Shown piece by piece: positions 28,204 to 37,037 of a DNA stretch of 43,609 nucleotides. The translations under genes and the position numbers were made by a program. This DNA is from Candidatus Fibrimonas termitidis (GTDB taxonomy: Bacteria > Fibrobacterota > Fibrobacteria > Fibrobacterales > Fibrobacteraceae). Position 1 is the stretch's first letter; each line of letters starts with the position of its first letter. The notes below the pieces were generated by a model that saw nothing but the letters and a program-made list of their open reading frames with translations, ran no database searches and was not told the DNA's origin. The stretch lies in assembly GCA_001462245.1 (NCBI GenBank), contig LIUG01000149.1:468-44076 (forward strand), read 5' to 3'.

Positions 28204-29084
28204 AGAAAACGCTCCTTGCCTTGCTTCTTTTGCTCCTGCTTGTTTTAATAACCTGCGAGAAGAAGAAGCGCAATGCGCTCAGAGTTGGGCATAGCGGCGG
28301 CTATCTCTCTGCCGCCCTTTACGCTGCGCAAGATAGTTTGGTAAATGTTGATATTCAGCATTTTAACTCAACTTCGGACATAGCTTATACGCTGCTTTTG
28401 GGCGCATTGGACGCAGGGTTTGTGGAAGCCGAAAAGCTGGCTGCTTTTGCAGAACTGGACGGCTTTGACCAACTCACTGTTGTAGGCAAGGTGACATATC
28501 CTTATGGCGCAACCCTTATTCTGCGAAAGGGCTTGAATGTCCGTTTGCAGGAACTCGGCGGGCTTACTATAGCCGTATCGGAACCGACCTGCGTGTTGCT
28601 GGACACTTTTTCAAGTGATGCCAAGCGGCTGGGTGCGGATATATCCAATGTGAAATATAAGTACATGGTATTTCACGCCATGCTGCCCGCTTTGGAGTCG
28701 GGCGATGTGGATGCGGCAATAATCAAGGGTACCTACGCTGTAGCAGCTTTGCAAGCCGGCCATTCCATTCTATATCAGAACTGGGAAGTGCAACCAGGCG
28801 ACGAGTGCTGCCCTGCGATTTTAGACCAGGCTGCTCTTGTATTGCTCTCACGTCGCGAAAAGCTGGAAGCGGTAAAGCCCTTTATAAATGCGCTTGTATT
28901 TGCGCAAAAGTCTCCTCCAGACCAATTGCGCCAATCAGTCGCAGAGCATTCGGTAATTCCGTTTGAGATGCTGCGAGGGCAACCCGTGCCGGAATTTTCT
29001 CTTGAAAGTGACAAACTGCTTGAAACTTTCATTAAGCATAAACATGAAGACGGTGACCATGATGATCATGACCACCACGATTAA
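28197..29084 (+). CDS. ABC transporter substrate-binding lipoprotein 2 with His-rich C-terminal tail
   Basis: LVLITCEKKK lipobox; C-terminus KHKHEDGDHDDHDHHD. Confidence 0.8.
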   Translation: MVKKTLLALLLLLLLVLITCEKKKRNALRVGHSGGYLSAALYAAQDSLVNVDIQHFNSTSDIAYTLLLGALDAGFVEAEKLAAFAELDGFDQLTVVGKVTYPYGATLILRKGLNVRLQELGGLTIAVSEPTCVLLDTFSSDAKRLGADISNVKYKYMVFHAMLPALESGDVDAAIIKGTYAVAALQAGHSILYQNWEVQPGDECCPAILDQAALVLLSRREKLEAVKPFINALVFAQKSPPDQLRQSVAEHSVIPFEMLRGQPVPEFSLESDKLLETFIKHKHEDGDHDDHDHHD

Positions 29085-29099
29085 CGGATTGAGGTTAAA

Positions 29100-29948
29100 A
29101 TGGCAATGAACAAAAACAAATACGAAGTAAAAGGCGCACGCAGCACTTTCCGGCTGGTGTTGCGTGAACTCGGCTATTTTTTTAAAGGAGCCGCCTTGAA
29201 TATATTCTCGCCGGAATTCCTCGTGGTGTTTATCCCTTTGCTTGGGCTTTGGGAAGCCTTGCCGCGCCTCGGTGCAGTGCCACGAACATTGGTGCCGCCG
29301 CCCAGCGACGTGGCTATGGCTTTTTGGGAAATGCTCACCGTGCGCAATTTTTTGGGAGATGTTGCAAGCAGTATGCTCAAATTCTTTATGGGGCTGGGAA
29401 TTGCTATCATAGCCGCCATTCCAATCGGGGTGCTTATGGGCTGGAATATCGCCGTGAGAAAACGCACTCTGCCGCTGTTCCAGCTTTTATCTCCCATACC
29501 ACCGCCCGCATGGGTTCCCATCACGATAATCCTCTTCGGAATAGGCCTCCCCATGCAAACATTTCTGATTTTTCTAGGGGCTTTCTACCCGATTTTGTTC
29601 AATACCTACCAAGCGGTCAAAGACACCGACCCCAGGTACCTTTCCAGCGCAAGGGTGTTCGGGGCAAGCGAGCTTACGCTCATTTTGCATGTATATTTTT
29701 GGCACGCCATCGGAGCTATTATCATGAGCGTAAAAACAGGCGTAGCTATGGGGCTTGTGATGCTCGTTATTGCGGAAATGTACGGCGGGCGAACAGGCAT
29801 TGGCTATGTGCTCAACGAAGCCAAGGACTATTTTCAAATTTCGAGAATGGTGGTGTGCATGGTAACGCTTGGTGTAATTGGCTGGTTTTTGATTGAGGTG
29901 TTGAAATTTGTTGAATTGAAACTTGCCGTATGGAAGGGGGTGCGTTAA
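29100..29948 (+). CDS. ABC transporter permease (SsuC-like)
   Basis: VPPPSDVAMAFWEML, PIPPPAWVPITIILFGIG, MGLVMLVIAEMYGG. Confidence 0.9.
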   Translation: MAMNKNKYEVKGARSTFRLVLRELGYFFKGAALNIFSPEFLVVFIPLLGLWEALPRLGAVPRTLVPPPSDVAMAFWEMLTVRNFLGDVASSMLKFFMGLGIAIIAAIPIGVLMGWNIAVRKRTLPLFQLLSPIPPPAWVPITIILFGIGLPMQTFLIFLGAFYPILFNTYQAVKDTDPRYLSSARVFGASELTLILHVYFWHAIGAIIMSVKTGVAMGLVMLVIAEMYGGRTGIGYVLNEAKDYFQISRMVVCMVTLGVIGWFLIEVLKFVELKLAVWKGVR

Positions 29949-30821
29949 ATGATTGAAGCTCGCAATGTAAGCAAATTCTTTTCCGTTGTGAATGAAGACC
30001 GCACCGCAGACGGCATCACCGCCGTGCTTTCGGTATCGCTCACCGTGGAAGACGGAAAAATCCTAAGCCTTTTAGGTCCCTCCGGGTGCGGAAAATCCAC
30101 ATTTTTAGAAATTTTGGGCGGTTTACAAGCTCCCACCGAAGGCAGCGTTTATATCGATGGCGTGCAGGTATTGGAACCTCTGCCGTCCACTCGCAAAGAG
30201 ATGGACGACTATCGCCGCAAATATAAATTTCTATCGCCGCTCGCAAACAGCATGTTCAAAAACCGCCCAAAACACGACATCGCTATGATTTTTCAGGATT
30301 ACGCTGTATTTCCGTGGATGACCGTGCTTCAAAATGTTGTGTTTGCGCTGAAACTCCGCGACATTCCACGCCGGGAGCGTGAAGCCAAGGCTATGATATA
30401 CCTGAAAAAAACAGGGCTTGCCGACTCTCTGAGCAAATATCCGGCACAGCTTTCGGGTGGAATGCGGCAGAGGCTGGCTCTTGCCCGTGCGCTGGCGGTG
30501 GATCCCCGCATTATCCTTATGGACGAGCCTTTTGCCGCCGTGGATATGCTCACCCGTGAACGCCTGCAAGACGACCTTCTGCGTTTGTGGAACGAAACGG
30601 GTATCACCATTATACTTGTAACCCACGACATCAATGAGGCTTTGTATCTCTCGGATGAAATTGTTGTGTTTTCCGCCAACCCCGGCTCAATACGCAATCG
30701 TTTTCCCATTGAAACGCCACGCCCTCGCAGGCGCAGCGATCCGGATCTCTTGGTGCTTGGGCAACGCATAGAAGCGCTTTTCAAATATGACATCAACCAT
30801 GAAAGTGAGTACTCAATATGA
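29949..30821 (+). CDS. ABC transporter ATPase (SsuB-like)
   Basis: [38 protein letters not shown]. Confidence 0.92.
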   Translation: MIEARNVSKFFSVVNEDRTADGITAVLSVSLTVEDGKILSLLGPSGCGKSTFLEILGGLQAPTEGSVYIDGVQVLEPLPSTRKEMDDYRRKYKFLSPLANSMFKNRPKHDIAMIFQDYAVFPWMTVLQNVVFALKLRDIPRREREAKAMIYLKKTGLADSLSKYPAQLSGGMRQRLALARALAVDPRIILMDEPFAAVDMLTRERLQDDLLRLWNETGITIILVTHDINEALYLSDEIVVFSANPGSIRNRFPIETPRPRRRSDPDLLVLGQRIEALFKYDINHESEYSI

Positions 30822-31765
30822 CTGCATTTCGTTCAAAGGTGTATGATACCATCACCGAAGTAATAGGAGCAACGCCGTTGGTGCGTTTGCCGAAAATCAG
30901 CACTGGCCTTCCGGGAATTTTGCTCGGCAAGCTGGAATACTTTAACCCGGCCGGCAGCGTAAAATGCCGCATAGGCGCAGCAATGCTTGCGGCGGCACAG
31001 CGGGAGGGCAAACTCAAACCCGGCGGCGTGGTTATAGAACCAACCAGCGGCAACACGGGCATTGGGCTTGCCTTTGCCTGCGCAGCGCAAGGCTATAAGC
31101 TGATACTAACGATGCCGGAGACCATGTCTCTGGAGAGGCGCAAATTGGCACGAATGCTCGGAGCCGGTCTTGTTTTGACTCCCGGCAACGAGGGCATGGT
31201 GGGTGCTATAAAAAAAGCAAAAGAACTCAGAGCGCAAATAGCCGATAGCTTTATGCCCTTGCAGTTCGAGAACCCAGCCAATCCGCAAATTCACCGTGAA
31301 ACCACGGCAGAGGAAATCTGGCAAGACACAGACAGATCGGTGGATATTTTTGTAGCCGGCGTAGGCACGGGCGGCACCATTACCGGTGTGGGCGAGGTGC
31401 TCAAAGAGCGCAAGCCAACCGTGAAAATAATTGCGGTAGAGCCGGATGCCTCCCCAGTGCTTTCGGGCGGCAGAGCCGGCCCGCATCGCATACAGGGCAT
31501 CGGCGCGGGTTTTGTCCCAAAAATCCTGAACCGCTCCATAATAGACGAAATCGTCCGTGTAACCAACGAGGATGCCTTTGACACAGCCAAAAGATTGGGC
31601 CGTGAAGAAGGCATACTTGCGGGTATATCCTCAGGAGCGGCGGTTTGGGCGGCATTGCAACTGGCATCCAAGGCGGAGAACGCCGGCAAAATCATAGTGG
31701 CGATGCTGCCGGATTCGGGGGAAAGGTATCTTTCTACGCAGCTTTCGGATACATCGGAGGGTTAG
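30818..31765 (+). CDS. cysK: Cysteine synthase A
   Basis: [61 protein letters not shown]. Confidence 0.95.
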   Translation: MTAFRSKVYDTITEVIGATPLVRLPKISTGLPGILLGKLEYFNPAGSVKCRIGAAMLAAAQREGKLKPGGVVIEPTSGNTGIGLAFACAAQGYKLILTMPETMSLERRKLARMLGAGLVLTPGNEGMVGAIKKAKELRAQIADSFMPLQFENPANPQIHRETTAEEIWQDTDRSVDIFVAGVGTGGTITGVGEVLKERKPTVKIIAVEPDASPVLSGGRAGPHRIQGIGAGFVPKILNRSIIDEIVRVTNEDAFDTAKRLGREEGILAGISSGAAVWAALQLASKAENAGKIIVAMLPDSGERYLSTQLSDTSEG

Positions 31766-33210
31766 AGGTTAAATCCAACCCCCGTTTTCACCCATGCGTC
31801 ATTTTTTTTATTATTTTGAAAACCGGCTCCGGCGTAGATGCTAAAATTTTTGTTGTAAAAATAATTTGCCAAAAAATCGAGCAAAAATATTTTTTCTTCT
31901 GCTCCGCTCAAAATTTTTTGCTGGCTGCATTCGTTGTGGTCGGAATATATTTTGCATTCGCCCTGCCTTAAATATGCGGTCTCTAATTCCGCATTGAATT
32001 TTTTATTCGCAGAAGTATATTTCAAGTTCCACCATAAATCTATGGCATCCGGCCCTCTGCGATAACCCAGCGGATAATCAACAATGTACATATCCGCGAA
32101 ATTGGGTTTTCCCTGTTCTCTGAAATTGCTGTTGTAAATTTTTCTGCTCGTCATTTTTTGCAATGGAACCTCGTTGTTGTTATATTGCGGGTCTGTGCGA
32201 ACCGCATCCATCCTGCTTTCAATTTCGCCATAAATTCCAAGCGGTATTTTTTGCTTGTAACCGGCGAGGAATGCAAGCGTTATATAGCCTTTATCTCCCT
32301 CAACTTCGCCAACCGGGCTTTGAATATCTTCCATGGCAAACTGCCAATAGAATTCGGAATTTTTTATTGGTCTAAGCCCCGCTTCAAGAGCAGTGCTCAT
32401 TTTGCTATAGCCATAGCTGAAATTATTGTGCCAAGCAGCGAATGGCGAAAAATCTCTGAATTCCAAATTTTTGCCGCCTATCAAACTTTGTTCCGTGATG
32501 GAAATATAGCCCCAGCCGCCGTCTATCCCAACTCTGTGCAAAAGCAGGTTTTTGGTATGTTCCGTATAAGTGCGCTCCCTCGCATTCGGGATGCTGACTT
32601 TTGCTTGCAAAGAATCTTCATCTTTTGAGAGCCAAGCGTTCAGGGAAACAATTATGAAATCGTACCTTGCAACTCCGGCGGCAAATTTCCAATGAATTGC
32701 ATCGTGGTGAGGCGCACCGCCTAAAATTATTGAATTTGGAGTTGGAGCGATTTCCGGCTTGAACCGCCCGAATTTCACAAAGCCCGTAGGATTGTTCCAT
32801 TGTCCCCATGCCTCTGTAGGAACATTCAAATCCAGTTCCGCCGGCTCAAAAGTGTAAGTGCGTTTATAGGAATCCTGGTACCACGCCTCAATATCACGCC
32901 TCAAAGGAAATTCCGCATGAATCAAAAAATCATCCTTGTAATTTGCGCCCAGCCCGAGGACAAAGAAAGGAGGCAAGGTCTCGAAATACCTCGCTGTTTC
33001 CAATGGAACTCTCAAAGCCCGCCAGTTGCCTCCAAAATTTTCCATTGTGTCCACAGCAAATACACTTGCGGTAGGCGCACCCCAAATTCCCGCATTTATT
33101 TTGATGTAAGCGGAGCCACCGATATTTTCGGTTGAAGTTTCTGCGGTTGCTTGGGAAAAAACTGTGAGGAGCAACAGGAAAAAAAAGACAGTTACATTGA
33201 ATCTGCGCAT
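31762..33210 (-). CDS. Outer-membrane beta-barrel protein, function unknown
   Basis: Signal peptide; many amphipathic strands; terminal VKTGVGFNL. Confidence 0.6.
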   Translation of the reverse strand: MRRFNVTVFFFLLLLTVFSQATAETSTENIGGSAYIKINAGIWGAPTASVFAVDTMENFGGNWRALRVPLETARYFETLPPFFVLGLGANYKDDFLIHAEFPLRRDIEAWYQDSYKRTYTFEPAELDLNVPTEAWGQWNNPTGFVKFGRFKPEIAPTPNSIILGGAPHHDAIHWKFAAGVARYDFIIVSLNAWLSKDEDSLQAKVSIPNARERTYTEHTKNLLLHRVGIDGGWGYISITEQSLIGGKNLEFRDFSPFAAWHNNFSYGYSKMSTALEAGLRPIKNSEFYWQFAMEDIQSPVGEVEGDKGYITLAFLAGYKQKIPLGIYGEIESRMDAVRTDPQYNNNEVPLQKMTSRKIYNSNFREQGKPNFADMYIVDYPLGYRRGPDAIDLWWNLKYTSANKKFNAELETAYLRQGECKIYSDHNECSQQKILSGAEEKIFLLDFLANYFYNKNFSIYAGAGFQNNKKNDAWVKTGVGFNL

Positions 33211-33257
33211 AGCGAGGAAAGGTAGAAATTTTCTATATTATTTCAGAGGATCAAGAA

Positions 33258-34118
33258 GTGACTGCCATAGTTTTGGGTAATTTTGACGGTTGTCATTTGG
33301 GGCATAAAGCCTTGTTTGAGGCATTGAAGTCAGAAGCAAAAAGAAATGAGATGCCGCATCTCGCAATATCTTTTGAACCGCACACAAGGCATTTAATTCA
33401 AGAACCCGGGCATCCGGAACTTTTAACCTTGGATGAAGAGAAAAGAGATTTTATGGAACATTGCGGAGTTCCTCTTGTTTTGCAAAAATTTGACAAGGAT
33501 TTATTCGCAATGCCATTTCGCTCTTTTGTGGAGGAGTTTGCCGTAAAAAAATATGGCGCAAAACTTTGGGTACTTGGTTTGGACCAAAGGTTTGGACGAG
33601 GCGGCAAAGGCAGCGCAGAATCTCTAAAAACATTCTTTCCAAATTTATCCATCTACGAAATAAATCCGGTTTTATTCGATGGCGAAGCGATTAGCTCTTC
33701 TCGCATACGAGAGTCTCTTAAAAGCGGAAACTTGGATTTGGCAAATGCAATGCTCGGGCGAGATTATTCGCTTTGCGGAATTGTGGAACACGGTTTGGGA
33801 CAGGGAAAGCAGCTCGGTTTTCCAACTGCGAATCTGAGTTTTGCGCCATATAAACTTTTGCCTAAAAACGGCGTATATTCCGGGACTGCATTTTTTGACG
33901 GGCAAAAACATAATGCGGTAATCAACATAGGCTGCCGCCCATCGCTTGGCAATAGACCCGTTGGCTTGGAAGCGCATTTGCTCAATTTTGACGGAGATTT
34001 ATACGGCAAAAAATTATCCGTAGAACTCGGCAAACGGCTTAGAGATGAGATTAAATTTGAAAGCATAGACGCATTGAAAGAGCAAATAAAAAAGGATATT
34101 TCCCTAATATTTATTTGA
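33258..34118 (+). CDS. ribF: Bifunctional riboflavin kinase / FAD synthetase
   Basis: VLGNFDGCHLGHKAL, SSSRIRESL, GFPTANL, PKNGVYSG; GTG start. Confidence 0.93.
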   Translation: MTAIVLGNFDGCHLGHKALFEALKSEAKRNEMPHLAISFEPHTRHLIQEPGHPELLTLDEEKRDFMEHCGVPLVLQKFDKDLFAMPFRSFVEEFAVKKYGAKLWVLGLDQRFGRGGKGSAESLKTFFPNLSIYEINPVLFDGEAISSSRIRESLKSGNLDLANAMLGRDYSLCGIVEHGLGQGKQLGFPTANLSFAPYKLLPKNGVYSGTAFFDGQKHNAVINIGCRPSLGNRPVGLEAHLLNFDGDLYGKKLSVELGKRLRDEIKFESIDALKEQIKKDISLIFI

Positions 34119-34415
34119 ATCTAGGCTGTTGGTTGTAATTGTTTGAACGCTTGAGTCCGGTTTTGTCACAGTCCAGTGCAAGAGCGTGCCGTCCTTACGC
34201 ACAGTCATCCTTCCGCCCAAGCCTCCCATATCCTCGCCGAGAAAAAGCGCTATTGCCTCTGCCGGGCATTCCTTGACGCAAGAAGCACACCCCCAGCAAC
34301 GTTCCGGATGCAAAATAACAGCCTTGCCTTCTTTCAATTTGATTAAACTTCCGGGGCAAATTTTTGTACATCTACTGCAACCAGTGCATTTTTCATGCCG
34401 CATTTCAATGCTCAT
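34104..34415 (-). CDS. AprB-like 4Fe-4S ferredoxin subunit
   Basis: CTGCSRCTKICPGSLI and CWGCASCVKECPAEAI; overlaps the AprA-like gene. Confidence 0.8.
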   Translation of the reverse strand: MSIEMRHEKCTGCSRCTKICPGSLIKLKEGKAVILHPERCWGCASCVKECPAEAIALFLGEDMGGLGGRMTVRKDGTLLHWTVTKPDSSVQTITTNSLDSNKY

Positions 34416-36015
34416 AAATTTCTCCCTCCCGAACCAAGGGGCGCAGAACAATCTTTATTTCACCGTTTTCCAACCGAGAGTTGATATAATATTCCGTTTC
34501 TTTTCCGACGGACAGATGAGCAATCAGCGACCTGCACAAAGTAAGGCGTTCTTTGAGTTCCAATACATATACGAGTTCCTGCATATCCGCAGCTGAGATG
34601 AGTTCGGAGCGAGCTTCCAATTCCCGGATTTTTTCGTCCGCAATTTTTAACGAAGTTTCCGAAAAACGGTAAGAGGTGCTTATTCCTCCGGCGTGTTCGT
34701 CCATTACCGCTTGCATTTCTTCTTCCAAATCATTTATAGTAAATGCTGATTTATTAGCTTGGGTATAGGGTATGGGGTTTGGGGTATAGGGTATGGGGTT
34801 TGGGGTATAGGGTATGGGGTTGGGGGTATAGGGTTCATCTATGTATTTTAGCGCTGCTTTTGCTGCGATTTCCCCTTCAACCAAAGCTCCGGTCACATAT
34901 TTTTGCGGGCAGCCTCCCGCTGCATCCCCTGCTGCAAATAGGCCGCGCACGGTTGTTTCTCGGTTTGTACTTACCCAATATCCCGCGGCAGTGTGGCCGC
35001 CTGTGATATAAGGTTCGGTTCCCTCAATTTCAACATTTTGCACGCTTGGCCCTTTGCCGCTTTCTAACCAGCGCAAACTCTGGCTTGGAGCCATATTTAA
35101 GTAAGCTTTCACCAAATCCGTTTCCTGCTCTTTTGTAATTCCTGCAGTTTGCAGATAACAGGGGCCTCGTCCGCTCAAATTTTCCATCACCGTTCCATGC
35201 AGGCGTTGAGAGGTTGTAAGGCCGTATAGGGTTTCATAAACTTCCCCGGCTGAATTTATTTGCTTTGCCCCAACTCCCTGTGCCAAAGTTCCCGTAGGAG
35301 CAATGGTATCTTTGCATCTCAAAGCGATAAAACGCATTTCCAAAGTGGTCATTTCCGCACCCGCGCGAATACCCATTGCAAGCCCCGCTCCGGTGTTGAA
35401 AGGCGGATACCATAACTTGTGCCGGGAAAAGCCAGGGTGGTTCGGTTTATACAGCCCCGAAGCACCTCCGGTAGCGCATAACACAGCTTTAGCAGAAATA
35501 ACATAAAGCACAGGTTCGTCAATAGATATTGCATAAGCACCGAGAATACGGTTGTCCTTAACGATATATTCAAATACATTCACCCGGTTTAGCACGGTGA
35601 TATTCTCCCGTGCCGAGACCGCTTTGGCTAAAATAGGTTTAATGTTCTCCCCGTTGATTTTGATATTGCGCCAGCCACGTGTGACATATTGCCCCTGCTC
35701 ATTTTTCAAAATGGTAAGCCCAAGTGCTTCTAATTTTTCGGCAGCACGGTTAAGCCCCTCCGCCATAGTCAACAGGAGGTCGCCACGCACACTGCCATCC
35801 GCATCGGCACGAGCGTAATCCACATAATCCTGCGGCGTTTTACCCGGCCCTATATAGGCATTGAGAGCGTTAACCCCGGCAGCAAGGCAACCGCTTCGCT
35901 TGATATCGGCTTTTTCAGCGATTAAAACACGAGCATCCGAATTCAGCGCAGCCCAACATCCCGCTGTGCCGCCGCCTATAATCAGAAAATCCGTATCAAT
36001 ACGCCGCAAATCCAC
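34405..36015 (-). CDS. AprA-like (adenylylsulfate reductase alpha-type) FAD flavoprotein
   Basis: TDFLIIGGGTAGCWAAL FAD motif; GRGPCYLQT, GGHTAAGYWVSTNRETTVRGLFAAGDAAGGCPQKYVTGALVEG. Confidence 0.75.
   Translation of the reverse strand: MDLRRIDTDFLIIGGGTAGCWAALNSDARVLIAEKADIKRSGCLAAGVNALNAYIGPGKTPQDYVDYARADADGSVRGDLLLTMAEGLNRAAEKLEALGLTILKNEQGQYVTRGWRNIKINGENIKPILAKAVSARENITVLNRVNVFEYIVKDNRILGAYAISIDEPVLYVISAKAVLCATGGASGLYKPNHPGFSRHKLWYPPFNTGAGLAMGIRAGAEMTTLEMRFIALRCKDTIAPTGTLAQGVGAKQINSAGEVYETLYGLTTSQRLHGTVMENLSGRGPCYLQTAGITKEQETDLVKAYLNMAPSQSLRWLESGKGPSVQNVEIEGTEPYITGGHTAAGYWVSTNRETTVRGLFAAGDAAGGCPQKYVTGALVEGEIAAKAALKYIDEPYTPNPIPYTPNPIPYTPNPIPYTQANKSAFTINDLEEEMQAVMDEHAGGISTSYRFSETSLKIADEKIRELEARSELISAADMQELVYVLELKERLTLCRSLIAHLSVGKETEYYINSRLENGEIKIVLRPLVREGEIYEH
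34761..34834 (+). repeat. 21-nt coding minisatellite, about 3.5 copies, G-rich on + strand
   Basis: gggtatagggtatggggtttg repeated; encodes (IPYTPNP)n in the AprA-like protein. Confidence 0.95.
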
Positions 36016-36017
36016 CC

Positions 36018-36806
36018 TTAAATTCCTTGCTTAATGTCGTTTATGGACTCATACAAATGTTTCTTTTGCTTTAACAAGGGCCTGTTCACATCGCTGAGAA
36101 AGTCGGTGACAAACGGGTTTGCCGGATTATCGCATACCTCTATCGGGCTTCCCATCTGTTCGATTTTCCCTTTGTTCACAATGACTATAGAATCCGAGAC
36201 TTCAAGAGCCTCATCCTGATCGTGTGTTACAAAAATACTGGTGACGTGAATTTCATCATGCAAACGGCGAAGCCAGTTTCGCAGTTCCTTGCGGACTTTT
36301 GCATCAAGAGCACCGAAAGGTTCATCGAGCAGCAATACGGTGGGTTCCACGGCAAGCGCTCTAGCAAGCGCAACTCGCTGCCTTTGCCCGCCGGAAAGTT
36401 CCGATGGGAAGCGATTCACAAAATTCTCCAGTTGAACAAGGGAAACAAGACGCATTACATTTTCATGTATAGTCTTTTTGTCCGGGCGTATTTTTCGTGG
36501 GCGAACACGAAGCCCAAAAGCGATGTTTTCAAACACGTTCATGTGCCTGAAAAGGGCGTAATGCTGAAAGACAAAGCCAACTTTCCTGTCTTTCACCTGT
36601 TTTTTGGTCAAATCTTCCCCAAAAAACTTTATTACGCCGGTATCTGGAGTTTCCAAACCCGCTATAATCCGGAGTAGCGTAGTTTTGCCACAGCCGGAAG
36701 GCCCCAACAAGGCGATGATATCCCCTTTGGGAATATTGATGCTGATGTTGTCCAAGGCAACAAAGTTGCCGAACTTTTTGCTGACGTTTGCTATTTCAAC
36801 GTTCAT
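36018..36806 (-). CDS. cysA: Sulfate-type ABC transporter ATPase (CysA-like)
   Basis: [88 protein letters not shown]. Confidence 0.85.
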   Translation of the reverse strand: MNVEIANVSKKFGNFVALDNISINIPKGDIIALLGPSGCGKTTLLRIIAGLETPDTGVIKFFGEDLTKKQVKDRKVGFVFQHYALFRHMNVFENIAFGLRVRPRKIRPDKKTIHENVMRLVSLVQLENFVNRFPSELSGGQRQRVALARALAVEPTVLLLDEPFGALDAKVRKELRNWLRRLHDEIHVTSIFVTHDQDEALEVSDSIVIVNKGKIEQMGSPIEVCDNPANPFVTDFLSDVNRPLLKQKKHLYESINDIKQGI

Positions 36807-36830
36807 AATTGTATCTCCAAAGATTATTTG

Positions 36831-36863
36831 CTTCTTTTATGGTGCGAAGCACACCGTGAAATA
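36831..36863 (-). promoter_or_regulatory. Stem-loop in leader C 5' UTR (33 nt identical to 25885-25917)
   Basis: Reverse strand tatttcacggtgtgcttcgcaccataaaagaag. Confidence 0.6.
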
Positions 36864-36881
36864 AGGATTTTTTGAAAAATT

Positions 36882-36962
36882 TTAGCAACAACACAGTCTG
36901 TTGCTGGAGAATACTCGACAGCATAGGTGTTTAGAGAATGATATTTTGTTGCTCAAAGCCAT
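36882..36962 (-). CDS. Cys-rich leader peptide C: MALSNKISFSKHLCCRVFSSNRLCCC
   Basis: Starts 11 nt after the -10 box; lies upstream of the CysA/AprA/AprB-like operon. Confidence 0.85.
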   Translation of the reverse strand: MALSNKISFSKHLCCRVFSSNRLCCC

Positions 36963-36973
36963 AATCGGACTTA

Positions 36974-37002
36974 AATATAGAAAAATAAAGAAACCTTGTC
37001 AA
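36974..37002 (-). promoter_or_regulatory. Promoter TTGACA-N17-TATATT of leader C
   Basis: Reverse strand: -35 at 37002-36997, -10 at 36979-36974. Confidence 0.75.
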
Positions 37003-37037
37003 GGGAAATTTTTCAAAGTGAAATTTTTCAAAGTAAA

